From contig JAFZDR010000165.1 in assembly GCA_017561105.1 (NCBI GenBank), positions 1-7,593 on the forward strand: a stretch of DNA of 7,593 nt, read 5' to 3'. The position numbers and the translations under genes were made by a program. Source of the DNA: Alistipes sp. GTDB taxonomy: Bacteria > Bacteroidota > Bacteroidia > Bacteroidales > Rikenellaceae. Shown piece after piece: positions 1-6,811 of the stretch. The notes under the pieces were generated by a model. It searched no databases. It was not told the DNA's origin and worked only from the letters and a program-made list of their open reading frames with translations. Every line of letters begins with the position of its first letter. Positions within the stretch are counted from its first letter, which is position 1.

Positions 1-265
1 AAGGACCTGCCAACGGGTTACGGAACAGGACCTGCATCTGCAGACCGCTGACCGAGAGTGCCGCACCTGCCAAAATCGCGGTCAAGGCGCGTACAAGGCG
101 GATATCGAGAACAATACTGCGCATCTCTGCCGAGCCTTTGCCAAGCAGAACATTTACCACATCACTAAACGGAATAGAGATAGAGCCGACTGCCACATCC
201 ACAACGAAGAGCACCGCACAAAGCAGAGCTAACAGCACAAAAAGTATGGTTGTACGCCCTCTCAT
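1..265 (-). CDS. FecCD/BtuC-family ABC transporter permease, N-terminal part (partial)
   Basis: This is the inner-membrane permease of a metal-chelate or cobalamin type ABC importer; only the first 88 codons are inside the window and the gene continues beyond base 1. Translating the minus strand from the ATG at 265-263 gives a short basic start (MRGRTT), a hydrophobic first membrane helix (about residues 7-27), and then the family's early conserved block: IRLVRALTAILAGAALSVSG, followed by LQMQVLFRNPLAGP (residues 75-88). The G-(A)-A-L-x-x-x-G and Q-x-x-x-RNPLA-P pattern is typical of FecCD permeases; the usual RLPR reads RLVR here. The ATG overlaps the stop codon of the upstream binding-protein gene by one base (TAATG), which implies translational coupling and supports the start. 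The two genes should form one importer with an ATPase encoded further downstream, outside the window. The substrate (ferric siderophore, haem or vitamin B12) cannot be told from this fragment. Confidence 0.9.
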   Translation of the reverse strand, partial: MRGRTTILFVLLALLCAVLFVVDVAVGSISIPFSDVVNVLLGKGSAEMRSIVLDIRLVRALTAILAGAALSVSGLQMQVLFRNPLAGP

Positions 266-1359
266 TACTGCAGTTTTTTATAGTAATACAACTCCTCTGT
301 AGGAGCCTCGTGGTGCAAAATCTGCACAAGGTCCCTCAAAATCAGGTCGGGGCGCACGGCTCCCGACTCCCAGAAGTCGCTACCACGACTTGGGTTTGTG
401 CGTTTGGTGTTGTTATATATGCGGGCAAACTTCACCGCATCCACACCCATAAAGCGCGGAGCTGCCACCTGCAACTCGGCAAGCGAGTTTATCTGCCCCA
501 AATTCAACCAGAAATCGGCACGCGATGCCAACACTAAAGCCTCCTCCAAAGAGATTGGTTTTGAGGCATTTGTGGTGTTTTGCGGATAGATATACTCTCC
601 ATCGGCATCCTCGATCAATCGTACCATATAGCTCTCCTTTGAAGGCATAAACCAGGTGTCGCGATATGGCAGATTGAGCATTACGCGCGGTTTATAGGCA
701 GAACAATGTTGCTTATTACTCAGAGCGTTGTATCGCTCCTCAACACCCTCAAAAAACGCCTTGCCCTGCTCCTCGCAGCCACAAAGGTAGGACAACGCCA
801 CCACCCACTCCGCCTTGCCGAGCGGATCGTTCTCGAGGTAGTCGCCTATATATATATAAGGTATAGAGAGTTCGTCGAGCTTAGCCGTAAAACTCTTTGC
901 CTCGCCAGCAACGCCATAGAGCAATACCACATCGGTATTAAGCGACTTTATTCGCTCGAAGTCGAATGCCGAATCGTAGCCCACCTCGGCAATCTTGCCC
1001 TCCTCGATAGCCTTGCAGGCCAAAGGTGTCGAGATAAAACGACAGCCCGAGATACCCACAATACGGTCGATGCAACCCACCGCATCGAGCATTGCAACAT
1101 AGCTCGAGGACATGGCAATCACCCTCTGCATAGGTTTTTCGGGGTCGAAAGGCGTGTGATAGACGACATTCTCTGCGCCCTGCCACGGATTTTTCACGCA
1201 GAGCAGCATCTCACCACTCGACCTATCACGCTCAACAGCAAATCCTTTGGCGTAGCGAGGGGTATAGATTGGCTCGGTGTCACGCACAACCTCCTTGTTG
1301 CTGCATGCCGAGAACAGTACAACCACAACGAGAGCTGCTATTTGTGCCAATCGTTTCAT
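265..1359 (-). CDS. ABC transporter substrate-binding lipoprotein (FecB/BtuF/TroA-like fold)
   Basis: This is the extracytoplasmic binding protein of an iron-complex or cobalamin type ABC importer, 364 aa. The N-terminus is a lipoprotein signal: MKRLAQ, a hydrophobic core, then a lipobox LFSAC with the lipidated cysteine at residue 19, so the protein is probably membrane-anchored and faces the periplasm. The first lobe begins near residue 79 with RVIAMSSSYVAMLDAVGCID, the typical opening of the helical-backbone metal-receptor family. The acidic residues in PLGKAEWV (E184) and FWESGAVRPD (E331) are candidates for the glutamates that dock each lobe onto the permease. The C-terminal helix (RPDLILRDLVQILH) is also characteristic. 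The gene starts 11 bases after the recN stop and its own stop overlaps the permease ATG, so it is probably read from the upstream housekeeping operon; I see no separate promoter. The family is clear, the ligand is not, and I give no symbol for that reason. Confidence 0.88.
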   Translation of the reverse strand: MKRLAQIAALVVVVLFSACSNKEVVRDTEPIYTPRYAKGFAVERDRSSGEMLLCVKNPWQGAENVVYHTPFDPEKPMQRVIAMSSSYVAMLDAVGCIDRIVGISGCRFISTPLACKAIEEGKIAEVGYDSAFDFERIKSLNTDVVLLYGVAGEAKSFTAKLDELSIPYIYIGDYLENDPLGKAEWVVALSYLCGCEEQGKAFFEGVEERYNALSNKQHCSAYKPRVMLNLPYRDTWFMPSKESYMVRLIEDADGEYIYPQNTTNASKPISLEEALVLASRADFWLNLGQINSLAELQVAAPRFMGVDAVKFARIYNNTKRTNPSRGSDFWESGAVRPDLILRDLVQILHHEAPTEELYYYKKLQ

Positions 1360-1370
1360 TTGGAATTGTA

Positions 1371-3011
1371 TTAGAGAGATAAGAGGTGCTTGGCCTGTGC
1401 AAGTGCCGCCTCGGTGATTGTATCTCCCGAGAGCATCTTTGCAATCTCCTCCACGCGCTCCTCTGCCGAGAGCGGGCGAATGTGGGTACGGCTCTGCTCC
1501 TTGTAGACCTGGAAGTGGCGCGAGCCCTTCGATGCCACCTGTGGCGAATGGGTAATGTCAATTACCTGCATCGACTGCGCCAAGCAACTGATGATGTCAC
1601 CCACATCGTTCGCGGTACGACCCGAAATACCGGTATCAATCTCATCGAAGATGATTGTAGGCAATGCAAGGTGGCGTGCAAGAGTGGTCTTGAGAGCCAA
1701 CATCACACGCGAAAGCTCACCGCCCGAAGCAATCTTCTCGATAGCTCGCGGCTCGACCGAAGCATTTGCCGAGAAGAGGAAATCGACCGCATCGGCACCC
1801 GAAATAGTCGGTTGGGTAGGTGTTACGGCAATCTTAAACTCGGCATCCGCCATACCTACGGTACGCAAAATCTCGACTACCGACTTCGACAACGCCGGCG
1901 AAGCCTTAACTCTCGCATCGTGCAACTTTATGGCGAGTGCTGTTGCCTTGCTCTCGCACTCCGAAACGCGCTGCTCCGCCTCGCGGATAAGTTCGTCGCT
2001 ATGCTCGATTGCCGAGAGCTGGTCTGTATATCTGTCGCGCAGAGCTATCAACTCTTCGATGCCCTCGGCGCGATGTTTTCTTTGTAGGGTATAGATTAAA
2101 TCGAGGCGCAAGTTCACTGCATCAAGGCGCTCGGGATTAGCCTCGATACGCTCCAAGTCGTAGGCTGTAGTGGCCGAAATATCCTTTAACTCCACCGCTG
2201 CAGAGTGGATGCGCTCGATAAGTTCGCCCGCCGAAGAGTAGTTCTCCGATACGCGGCGCAACGAGTTCTCCGCCTCGCGAAGTGTGGTCAGCACGCCCGT
2301 AACCTCCTCGTCCAACGACTGTGTTACGCGCTGCAACGCCTCGCTGATGCTGTCCGCATTCTCGAGGGTTCTGAGCTCCTGCTCCAACTCCTCGACCTCG
2401 CCCACGCGAAGATTTGCTCCACGCAACTCCTCCGCCTGATGACGCAACCAATCCTCCTCGTCGGCATTGCGCTTGGCTGCCGACTGCAACTCCGCAAGGG
2501 CACGCTTTGCCTCCTGCAGTGCGGTGTAGGCCTCGCCATACTCGGCAAGTGTTGCGCCATTGCCCGCCACCGTGTCGATAGCACGAATACGGAACTGCGG
2601 CGACGAAAGGATTAAGTTCTGATGTTGTGAGTGGATATCGATAAGGTAGCCACCCAACTGCTTGAGGTCGGTGAGTTGCACCGGCTGATCATTCACAAAG
2701 GCACGGCTCTTGCCACTTGGCGAGATTGTGCGACGAATGATAGTCTCGGCATCGTAGTCGATATCCAACTCCTTAAAGGCCTCCTCCAAGCCGAGTCGTG
2801 CAATATCGAACTCGCCCTCAACGACACAAGCACGCGAGTTATCCTTGATTGCTGCGCTATCGTTCTTGGCTCCGAGCAACAACGCCAAAGCACCCATCAA
2901 GATCGACTTTCCGGCTCCCGTCTCGCCCGTGATAATATTGAGCGAGGAGTCGAACTCGATCTCGAGATGCTCGATAAGAGCGTAGTTCTCTACAACCAAT
3001 CTGCGCAGCAT
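1371..3011 (-). CDS. recN: DNA repair protein RecN
   Basis: RecN is an SMC-like ATPase that acts early in recombinational repair of double-strand breaks, probably by bridging or organising DNA ends with RecA. The 546-aa length is normal for the family. The N-terminal head holds MLRRLVVENYALIEHLEIEF and the Walker A box GETGAGKS at residues 29-36, then the conserved IDIHSQHQNL segment. The middle, about residues 155-365, is rich in Glu, Leu, Ala and Arg and looks like the short coiled-coil arms. The C-terminal head has the ABC signature SGGELS (429-434), Walker B TIIFDEID (452-459), the D-loop DTGISGRT, and the H-loop histidine in ITHSPQVAS (H488). The family usually reads THLPQVA, so S replaces L here, a small oddity. 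All ATPase motifs are intact. The gene starts 7 bases after the coaBC stop with no Shine-Dalgarno site, and is read as part of the bamD operon. I see no SOS-type operator at its start. Confidence 0.97.
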   Translation of the reverse strand: MLRRLVVENYALIEHLEIEFDSSLNIITGETGAGKSILMGALALLLGAKNDSAAIKDNSRACVVEGEFDIARLGLEEAFKELDIDYDAETIIRRTISPSGKSRAFVNDQPVQLTDLKQLGGYLIDIHSQHQNLILSSPQFRIRAIDTVAGNGATLAEYGEAYTALQEAKRALAELQSAAKRNADEEDWLRHQAEELRGANLRVGEVEELEQELRTLENADSISEALQRVTQSLDEEVTGVLTTLREAENSLRRVSENYSSAGELIERIHSAAVELKDISATTAYDLERIEANPERLDAVNLRLDLIYTLQRKHRAEGIEELIALRDRYTDQLSAIEHSDELIREAEQRVSECESKATALAIKLHDARVKASPALSKSVVEILRTVGMADAEFKIAVTPTQPTISGADAVDFLFSANASVEPRAIEKIASGGELSRVMLALKTTLARHLALPTIIFDEIDTGISGRTANDVGDIISCLAQSMQVIDITHSPQVASKGSRHFQVYKEQSRTHIRPLSAEERVEEIAKMLSGDTITEAALAQAKHLLSL

Positions 3012-3018
3012 AGTTCTT

Positions 3019-4209
3019 CTACTTTAAGAGTTCTTCGATACGGTCGGCAATGCGCTCTGCCACCTCGGCCTTCGATGCAAGAGGTAACTCGGTGCGCGAA
3101 GTGCTGTCGATGAATGTAACTTTGTTGGTGTCGTGGCCAAAGCCTGCACCCTCGTCACGCAACGAGTTGAGGACTATCATATCGAGGTTCTTCTCGGCCA
3201 ACTTCTTCTCGGCATTCACCTGCTCGTTGTCGGTCTCGAGTGCGAAGCCAACTATCTTACGCGCACCCTTCACCTTGCCCAACTCGCGAGCAATATCCTT
3301 GGTCTTGCGAAGTTCGAGCGAGAAGGTATCGTCGTTCTTCTTGATTTTGCTGTCGCTAACTATCACAGGGGTGTAGTCCGCAACCGCAGCACACATAACG
3401 GCGCAATCGGCACTCTCAAACTCCTTAACCGAAGCCTCGTACATATCCTCTGCCGAGAGGACATCCACGCGACGCACACCCTGAGGTGTCGCCAACGCAG
3501 TCTTGCCACTAACCAAAACAACCTCTGCACCGCGCTTTGCGAGTGCATCGGCAATGGCGTAGCCCATCTTGCCGGTCGAGTGGTTCGAGATGTAACGCAC
3601 AGGATCGATAGCCTCGACAGTTGCTCCTGCCGTAACCATTACACGCTTACCCGCCAAAGTCTGCTTTGGCGAAAGCAAGCTGTCGATTGCCTCGACAATC
3701 TGCTCAGGCTCCATCATACGGCCCTTACCCATCAAGCCGCTTGCCAACTCTCCTTCAGGCGACTCCAACACAACAACTCCGCACTCGCGAAGTTTTGCGA
3801 GGTTCTCCTGGGTTGCCACATGGCAGAACATGTCGCAGTCCATAGCAGGCGCGACAACGGTCTGGCATCGTGCCGAGAGATAGGTTGTGAGCAAGAGGTT
3901 ATCGGCAATGCCGTATGCCATCTTGGCAATGGTGTTTGCAGTAGCCGGTGCTATGAGGTAGCAGTCTGCCCACTCGCCCATGGCAATGTGCGAATGCCAA
4001 TCACCATTCTCGGGGTTATAGAACTCCACAGCTATAGGATTCTTCGACAAAGTTGCCATTGTAACGGGGGTGATAAACTCCTTGGCTGTCGGAGTCATCA
4101 GCACCTTGACCTCGGCTCCTGCGACACGCAAAAGACGACAAAGCATAGCCGCCTTGTAGGCTGCTATGCTTCCGGTGATACCGAGCAGAATATGTTTGCC
4201 CTTTAACAT
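3019..4209 (-). CDS. coaBC: Bifunctional phosphopantothenoylcysteine decarboxylase / phosphopantothenate-cysteine ligase (CoaBC, Dfp)
   Basis: CoaBC performs two consecutive cytoplasmic steps of coenzyme A synthesis: CoaB joins cysteine to 4'-phosphopantothenate using CTP, and the FMN-dependent CoaC half decarboxylates the product to 4'-phosphopantetheine. Length is 396 aa, normal for the fusion. The CoaC flavoprotein domain (about 1-180) has GITGSIAAYKA at 10-20 and the catalytic histidine H74 in SHIAMGEWAD. The CoaB domain (about 186-396) has DPVRYISNHSTGKMG (202-216) with N209, CAAVADY (273-279) and the KIKK lysines (288-291). Two CoaC positions differ from the E. coli enzyme as I recall it. 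The PxMNxxMW motif reads PAMDCDMF (121-128), with Asp124 where E. coli has Asn125, and the clamp motif ACGDIGPGRM reads ASGLMGKGRM (156-165), with Ser157 where E. coli has Cys158. I believe both occur in other Bacteroidota, so the enzyme is probably active. It sits 6 bases after rpoZ and 7 before recN. Confidence 0.97.
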   Translation of the reverse strand: MLKGKHILLGITGSIAAYKAAMLCRLLRVAGAEVKVLMTPTAKEFITPVTMATLSKNPIAVEFYNPENGDWHSHIAMGEWADCYLIAPATANTIAKMAYGIADNLLLTTYLSARCQTVVAPAMDCDMFCHVATQENLAKLRECGVVVLESPEGELASGLMGKGRMMEPEQIVEAIDSLLSPKQTLAGKRVMVTAGATVEAIDPVRYISNHSTGKMGYAIADALAKRGAEVVLVSGKTALATPQGVRRVDVLSAEDMYEASVKEFESADCAVMCAAVADYTPVIVSDSKIKKNDDTFSLELRKTKDIARELGKVKGARKIVGFALETDNEQVNAEKKLAEKNLDMIVLNSLRDEGAGFGHDTNKVTFIDSTSRTELPLASKAEVAERIADRIEELLK

Positions 4210-4215
4210 ACCTTT

Positions 4216-4530
4216 TTACTCTTTGCCGTCGCGGAAGTAAATCTCGTCGTCGAGGTACTCCTCGGTAGCGATGATTACCGGCTTCGGAAGACGCTCATAG
4301 TAACGCGAAATCTCGATCTGCTCGCGGTTCTCGAAAGTCTCCTCCATTGTGTCGGTAGGCGACGAGAAATCAGCAAGCTTGCGATTCAACTCGCTCTTCA
4401 ACTCAGCTGCAATCTGATTTGCACGACGAGCGATAACATTGATGCTCTTGTAAACATTACCTGTCTCGTGGTCGAAATCTACGAGCTTACGAGTTACAGT
4501 GTTGTTCGGAATGTTCTTCTTGATCTCCAT
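4216..4530 (-). CDS. rpoZ: DNA-directed RNA polymerase omega subunit (Bacteroidota-type RpoZ/Rpb6-like)
   Basis: Omega is the small subunit that helps fold and stabilise the beta-prime subunit in core RNA polymerase. This 104-aa protein has the layout I know from Bacteroides homologues: an N-terminal NTVTR (residues 10-14), then TGNVYKSINVIARRANQIA (23-41), whose ARRANQIA helix matches the conserved omega/Rpb6 core, then ENREQIEISRYYERLPKP (about 67-84) and an acidic tail. Bacteroidota omega is divergent from the E. coli protein, so short-profile searches can miss it. The start is fixed by the neighbour: a single base separates the bamD stop from this ATG (TAA G ATG), implying coupled translation. 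The coaBC ATG follows 6 bases after the stop. The order bamD, omega, coaBC is, from memory, common in this phylum. Confidence 0.93.
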   Translation of the reverse strand: MEIKKNIPNNTVTRKLVDFDHETGNVYKSINVIARRANQIAAELKSELNRKLADFSSPTDTMEETFENREQIEISRYYERLPKPVIIATEEYLDDEIYFRDGKE

Positions 4531-4531
4531 C

Positions 4532-5428
4532 TTATTTTTGTTTTTCTATGTTGTTTTTGTCCAAATAATTCTTTGCCTCCTTGGTATATCGCTCCAACTC
4601 CTTGAGATGCTTCGACTCGGGGAACTCGTTGATGAATGAGTAGTACGAATCGAGAACATTGAGGTATCTCTCGCCCTTCTTCTCCTCTATCGAATTGTGG
4701 GCAACCTGATAGTTGGATACCGTAATCAGGTAGAGGATCTCCTCGCGATACGGAGTCTCGGGATAGGTCTTCAACGCATTACGCAGAGCCACAATTGCCG
4801 AGTTGTATCGCTGGATCTTGAAGTAGGTGTAGGCATTGAGGTAGGCCTTCTCCTTCAATCGCTCGGTGAGCTCGTTAATGAGATTTGTGAACGCCTCCAC
4901 TCGTGTCGAGTTAGGATATCGCTCGATAAACTCACTGAAAGCGATGATCGCCTGGCTGGTTGTTGTCTGGTCGCGGGTTGCATCGGGTGCAAGGTAGTAG
5001 TAGCACATTGACAACATCGCCTCGGCATCCTCGATAAAGATACTGCGTCCAAACTTGCGGCGGAACTCGTCGAGCTCGACAGTAGCATTCGAGTAGTCGC
5101 GCTGCTTAAACTTACAGCGTGCAGCGAAGAATGAAATCGAGTCCTCCTGGATATTGCCGACATAGTATGGCAAGCTCGCATCGAAGAGATCACCCGCAGG
5201 CTTCCACTTCTCGCGACCATAGTATTTCAAACCCTCGGAGTACATCAACTCGGGATCGGCACTCTTGATAATCCTGTGAACGCCCACCTTCTTGCCGCTC
5301 TCTATCAACTCGCGTGCAGTCAGCTTCTCTTTCTTCGGCTTTTCGCCCTCGGTACGAGCATACGCAGTGCCGATGACAAGCATCGCACAGAGTGCAAAAA
5401 TTACGGCTTTAGCGGTCAATTTGATCAT
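4532..5428 (-). CDS. bamD: Outer membrane protein assembly factor BamD (TPR protein, no lipobox)
   Basis: BamD is the essential accessory factor of the BAM complex, which inserts beta-barrel proteins into the outer membrane. From the ATG at 5428 the product is 298 aa. Similarity to Bacteroides BamD as I remember it is clear along the mature chain: SADPELMYSEGLKYY at the start, the TPR-like segments, the SQAIIAFSEFIERYPNS segment, the ALKTYPETPYREE repeat, then EEKKGERYLNVLDSYYSFIN and EFPESKHLKE near the end. Start choice: in-frame ATGs exist at 5458, 5443 and 5428. I chose 5428 because AGGAG lies 7 bases upstream, because a signal peptide then begins at once (MIKLTAKAV, hydrophobic core, possible cleavage after TAYA), and because the predicted transcript start lies near 5465. 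Oddity: BamD is normally a lipoprotein, but here the only cysteine in the signal region sits inside the hydrophobic core after FAL, which is not an acceptable lipobox. First gene of a six-gene run with its own promoter. Confidence 0.9.
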   Translation of the reverse strand: MIKLTAKAVIFALCAMLVIGTAYARTEGEKPKKEKLTARELIESGKKVGVHRIIKSADPELMYSEGLKYYGREKWKPAGDLFDASLPYYVGNIQEDSISFFAARCKFKQRDYSNATVELDEFRRKFGRSIFIEDAEAMLSMCYYYLAPDATRDQTTTSQAIIAFSEFIERYPNSTRVEAFTNLINELTERLKEKAYLNAYTYFKIQRYNSAIVALRNALKTYPETPYREEILYLITVSNYQVAHNSIEEKKGERYLNVLDSYYSFINEFPESKHLKELERYTKEAKNYLDKNNIEKQK

Positions 5429-5433
5429 AAGTG

Positions 5434-5442
5434 TTCTCCTCA
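5434..5442 (-). promoter_or_regulatory. Shine-Dalgarno site for bamD
   Basis: On the minus strand the sequence is TGAGGAGAA CACTT ATG. The AGGAG core (5440-5436) is followed by 7 bases and then the ATG at 5428. None of the other gene starts in the window has a comparable site, as expected for Bacteroidota, so this one is unusual. It decides in favour of the third in-frame ATG of bamD. Confidence 0.6.
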
Positions 5443-5471
5443 TTCCACGCGCGTACACGCGATAAATCGTG

Positions 5472-5503
5472 CAAAGTTATAACGAATTAACGAAAATCGC
5501 AAA
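5472..5503 (-). promoter_or_regulatory. Bacteroidota-type sigma promoter (-33/-7) of the bamD operon
   Basis: On the minus strand TTTG (5503-5500) is followed by exactly 20 bases and then TAACTTTG (5479-5472). This fits the Bacteroides housekeeping consensus, TTTG at -33 and TAnnTTTG at -7, at every defined position and with the usual spacing. Transcription should begin about 5-8 bases downstream, near 5464-5467, giving a leader of roughly 37 bases to the bamD ATG at 5428. It would drive bamD, rpoZ, coaBC, recN and probably the two transporter genes. Found by eye; no transcript data. Confidence 0.72.
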
Positions 5504-5513
5504 ATAAAATTGC

Positions 5514-5540
5514 AAAAGAGAGTAAAAGATTCTCTTTTAC
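5514..5540 (-). terminator. Terminator-like hairpin downstream of asd
   Basis: About 28 bases after the asd stop the minus strand reads GTAAAAGA-GAA-TCTTTTAC (5540-5522), a perfect 8-bp stem with a 3-base loop, followed directly by the pyrimidine tract TCTCTTTT. That is the form of an intrinsic terminator, although the stem is weak in G and C. The tract after the stem can also pair with the first arm (5538-5531 with 5521-5514, 8 bp, 9-base loop), so two mutually exclusive hairpins are possible. It separates asd from the bamD promoter. Confidence 0.5.
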
Positions 5541-5567
5541 CCCCTTTTTTATTCGAAATAGCCCCTT

Positions 5568-6578
5568 TTAGCGCAAAACACCCTTGGCAATAAGCCACTC
5601 GGCAATCTGCACAGCGTTCAATGCCGCACCCTTCTTAATCTGATCGGCAACGCACCAGAACGACAAGCCGTTCTCGCAGGTAATATCCTTGCGGATACGG
5701 CCTACATATACAGGCTCCTTGCCGGCAATAAACAACGGCATCGGATACTCCTTCTCTGCCGGGTTATCCAAAACCACAACGCGCTCAGCCTCGGCAAATG
5801 CCTGACGAGCCTCCTCAACCGAGATTGGACGCTCGGTCTCAACCCAGATGCTCTCCGAGTGAGCACGCATAACGGGTACACGCACGCAAGTTGCCGAAAC
5901 AGCAACATTCGAGTGCATGATCTTTCGTGTCTCGTTGTGCATCTTCATCTCCTCCTTGGTGTAGCCGTTATCGGTGAACACATCGATATGAGGGATGACA
6001 TTGTATGCCAGCTGATAAGCAAACTTCTCGACTGTTGGCTCCTCGCCATTTGCCAACGAAGCGTGCTGCGCCTCCAACTCTGCCATAGCCTGTGCACCCG
6101 CACCACTTGCCGACTGGTATGTCGAAACATGTACGCGCTTGATGTGCGAAAGCTTCTCGATAGCCTTCAATGCCACAACCATCTGAATGGTGGTACAGTT
6201 AGGGTTTGCGATAATGCGACGCGGAGCATTCAAAGCATCTTCGGCATTCACCTCTGGCACTACCAACGGAACATCGTTATCCATACGATAGCAGCTCGAG
6301 TTATCGATCATCAAGCAGCCATATTTTGTGATTGTCTCGGCATAATCACGCGAGATGGCACCACCTGCCGACACCAAAGCAAGGTCGATATCCTTGAAAT
6401 CGTCGTTGTGCTGCAACTCCTTGATTACTATCTCCTTACCGCGGAATACGCGAGTCTGACCGGCGCTGCGTGCCGAACCAAACAATACCAACTCGTCCAA
6501 TGGGAAGTTGTGCTCGTCAAGGATCTTCAAAAACTCCTGGCCTACGGCGCCACTTGCGCCAACTACTGCGACTTTCAT
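5568..6578 (-). CDS. asd: Aspartate-semialdehyde dehydrogenase
   Basis: This cytoplasmic enzyme reduces L-aspartyl-4-phosphate to L-aspartate-4-semialdehyde with NADPH, the branch point to lysine, diaminopimelate for peptidoglycan, methionine and threonine. The product is 336 aa, the normal length. The nucleotide-binding loop is [11 protein letters not shown] (residues 6-16). The active-site cysteine is C128 in ANPNCTTIQ, the substrate-positioning glutamine is in [10 protein letters not shown] (Q155), and the catalytic histidine is H240 in [16 protein letters not shown] (293-298) holds a conserved arginine region near the C-terminus. All key residues are present. The start at 6578 puts the glycine-rich loop at the very N-terminus, as in the family. 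There is no Shine-Dalgarno site. The leader is made of one end of a 153-bp tandem repeat, so promoter or leader function may lie in the repeat. Upstream is a penicillin-binding protein gene, 439 bases away; downstream is a hairpin, so asd may be its own unit. Confidence 0.97.
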   Translation of the reverse strand: MKVAVVGASGAVGQEFLKILDEHNFPLDELVLFGSARSAGQTRVFRGKEIVIKELQHNDDFKDIDLALVSAGGAISRDYAETITKYGCLMIDNSSCYRMDNDVPLVVPEVNAEDALNAPRRIIANPNCTTIQMVVALKAIEKLSHIKRVHVSTYQSASGAGAQAMAELEAQHASLANGEEPTVEKFAYQLAYNVIPHIDVFTDNGYTKEEMKMHNETRKIMHSNVAVSATCVRVPVMRAHSESIWVETERPISVEEARQAFAEAERVVVLDNPAEKEYPMPLFIAGKEPVYVGRIRKDITCENGLSFWCVADQIKKGAALNAVQIAEWLIAKGVLR

Positions 6579-6658
6579 AATTTTCGTTCGATGTTATGTT
6601 TTTACTAATTCTTTATGTTTTTGCCACTACGAAACTTATTGCGAGTGGGACGAATTAT

Positions 6659-6690
6659 GAAAATTATTCCATTTCTAAAATCCCTCCAAA
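6659..6690 (-). promoter_or_regulatory. Weak promoter-like match in repeat copy 1, upstream of asd
   Basis: On the minus strand TTTG (6690-6687) is followed by 20 bases and then TAATTTTC (6666-6659). This matches the Bacteroides -33/-7 pattern except that the last G of TAnnTTTG is C. If used, transcription would begin near 6650 and give asd a leader of about 70 bases. No better candidate was found between the penicillin-binding protein gene and asd. Confidence 0.25.
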
Positions 6691-6711
6691 CCTCCCTTTG
6701 TCAAAGGGAGG
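6691..6711. repeat. Perfect palindrome in repeat copy 1 (possible terminator of the upstream gene)
   Basis: CCTCCCTTTG (6691-6700) and CAAAGGGAGG (6702-6711) are exact reverse complements around one central base, so a stable stem of 8-9 bp with a small loop can form on either strand. On the minus strand it is followed by TTTGGAGGGATTTT, which could act as a loose terminator for transcripts arriving from the penicillin-binding protein gene. On the plus strand no T-tract follows. Confidence 0.7.
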
Positions 6712-6811
6712 CTTGTCGCTGCGCTCCAATAAGTTTTCCTTCGACGTTATGTTTTTACTAATTCTTTATGTTTTTGCCACTACGAAACTTATTGCGAGTG
6801 GGACGAATTAT

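Noticed and set aside
847..858. TATATATATATA run, promoter-like or microsatellite
   Set aside because: It lies inside the binding-protein gene and encodes Tyr-Ile-Tyr-Ile (residues 168-171); no spacing to a -33 element and no gene start nearby.
3133..4206. Long plus-strand open frame (357 aa) opposite coaBC
   Set aside because: Antisense shadow of coaBC caused by codon use; Cys-, Arg- and His-rich product with no recognisable domain. The same holds for plus-strand frames opposite recN, asd, bamD and the binding-protein gene.
5429..5458. Ten-residue N-terminal extension of BamD (start at 5458)
   Set aside because: It would put the Shine-Dalgarno site inside the coding region and spoil the signal peptide start; the ATG at 5428 fits better.
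6632..6639. TAAGTTTC on the minus strand as a -7 element for asd (and its copy at 6785-6792)
   Set aside because: One base off consensus and no TTTG or TTG about 20 bases upstream; weaker than the TAATTTTC candidate, which has a TTTG at the right distance.
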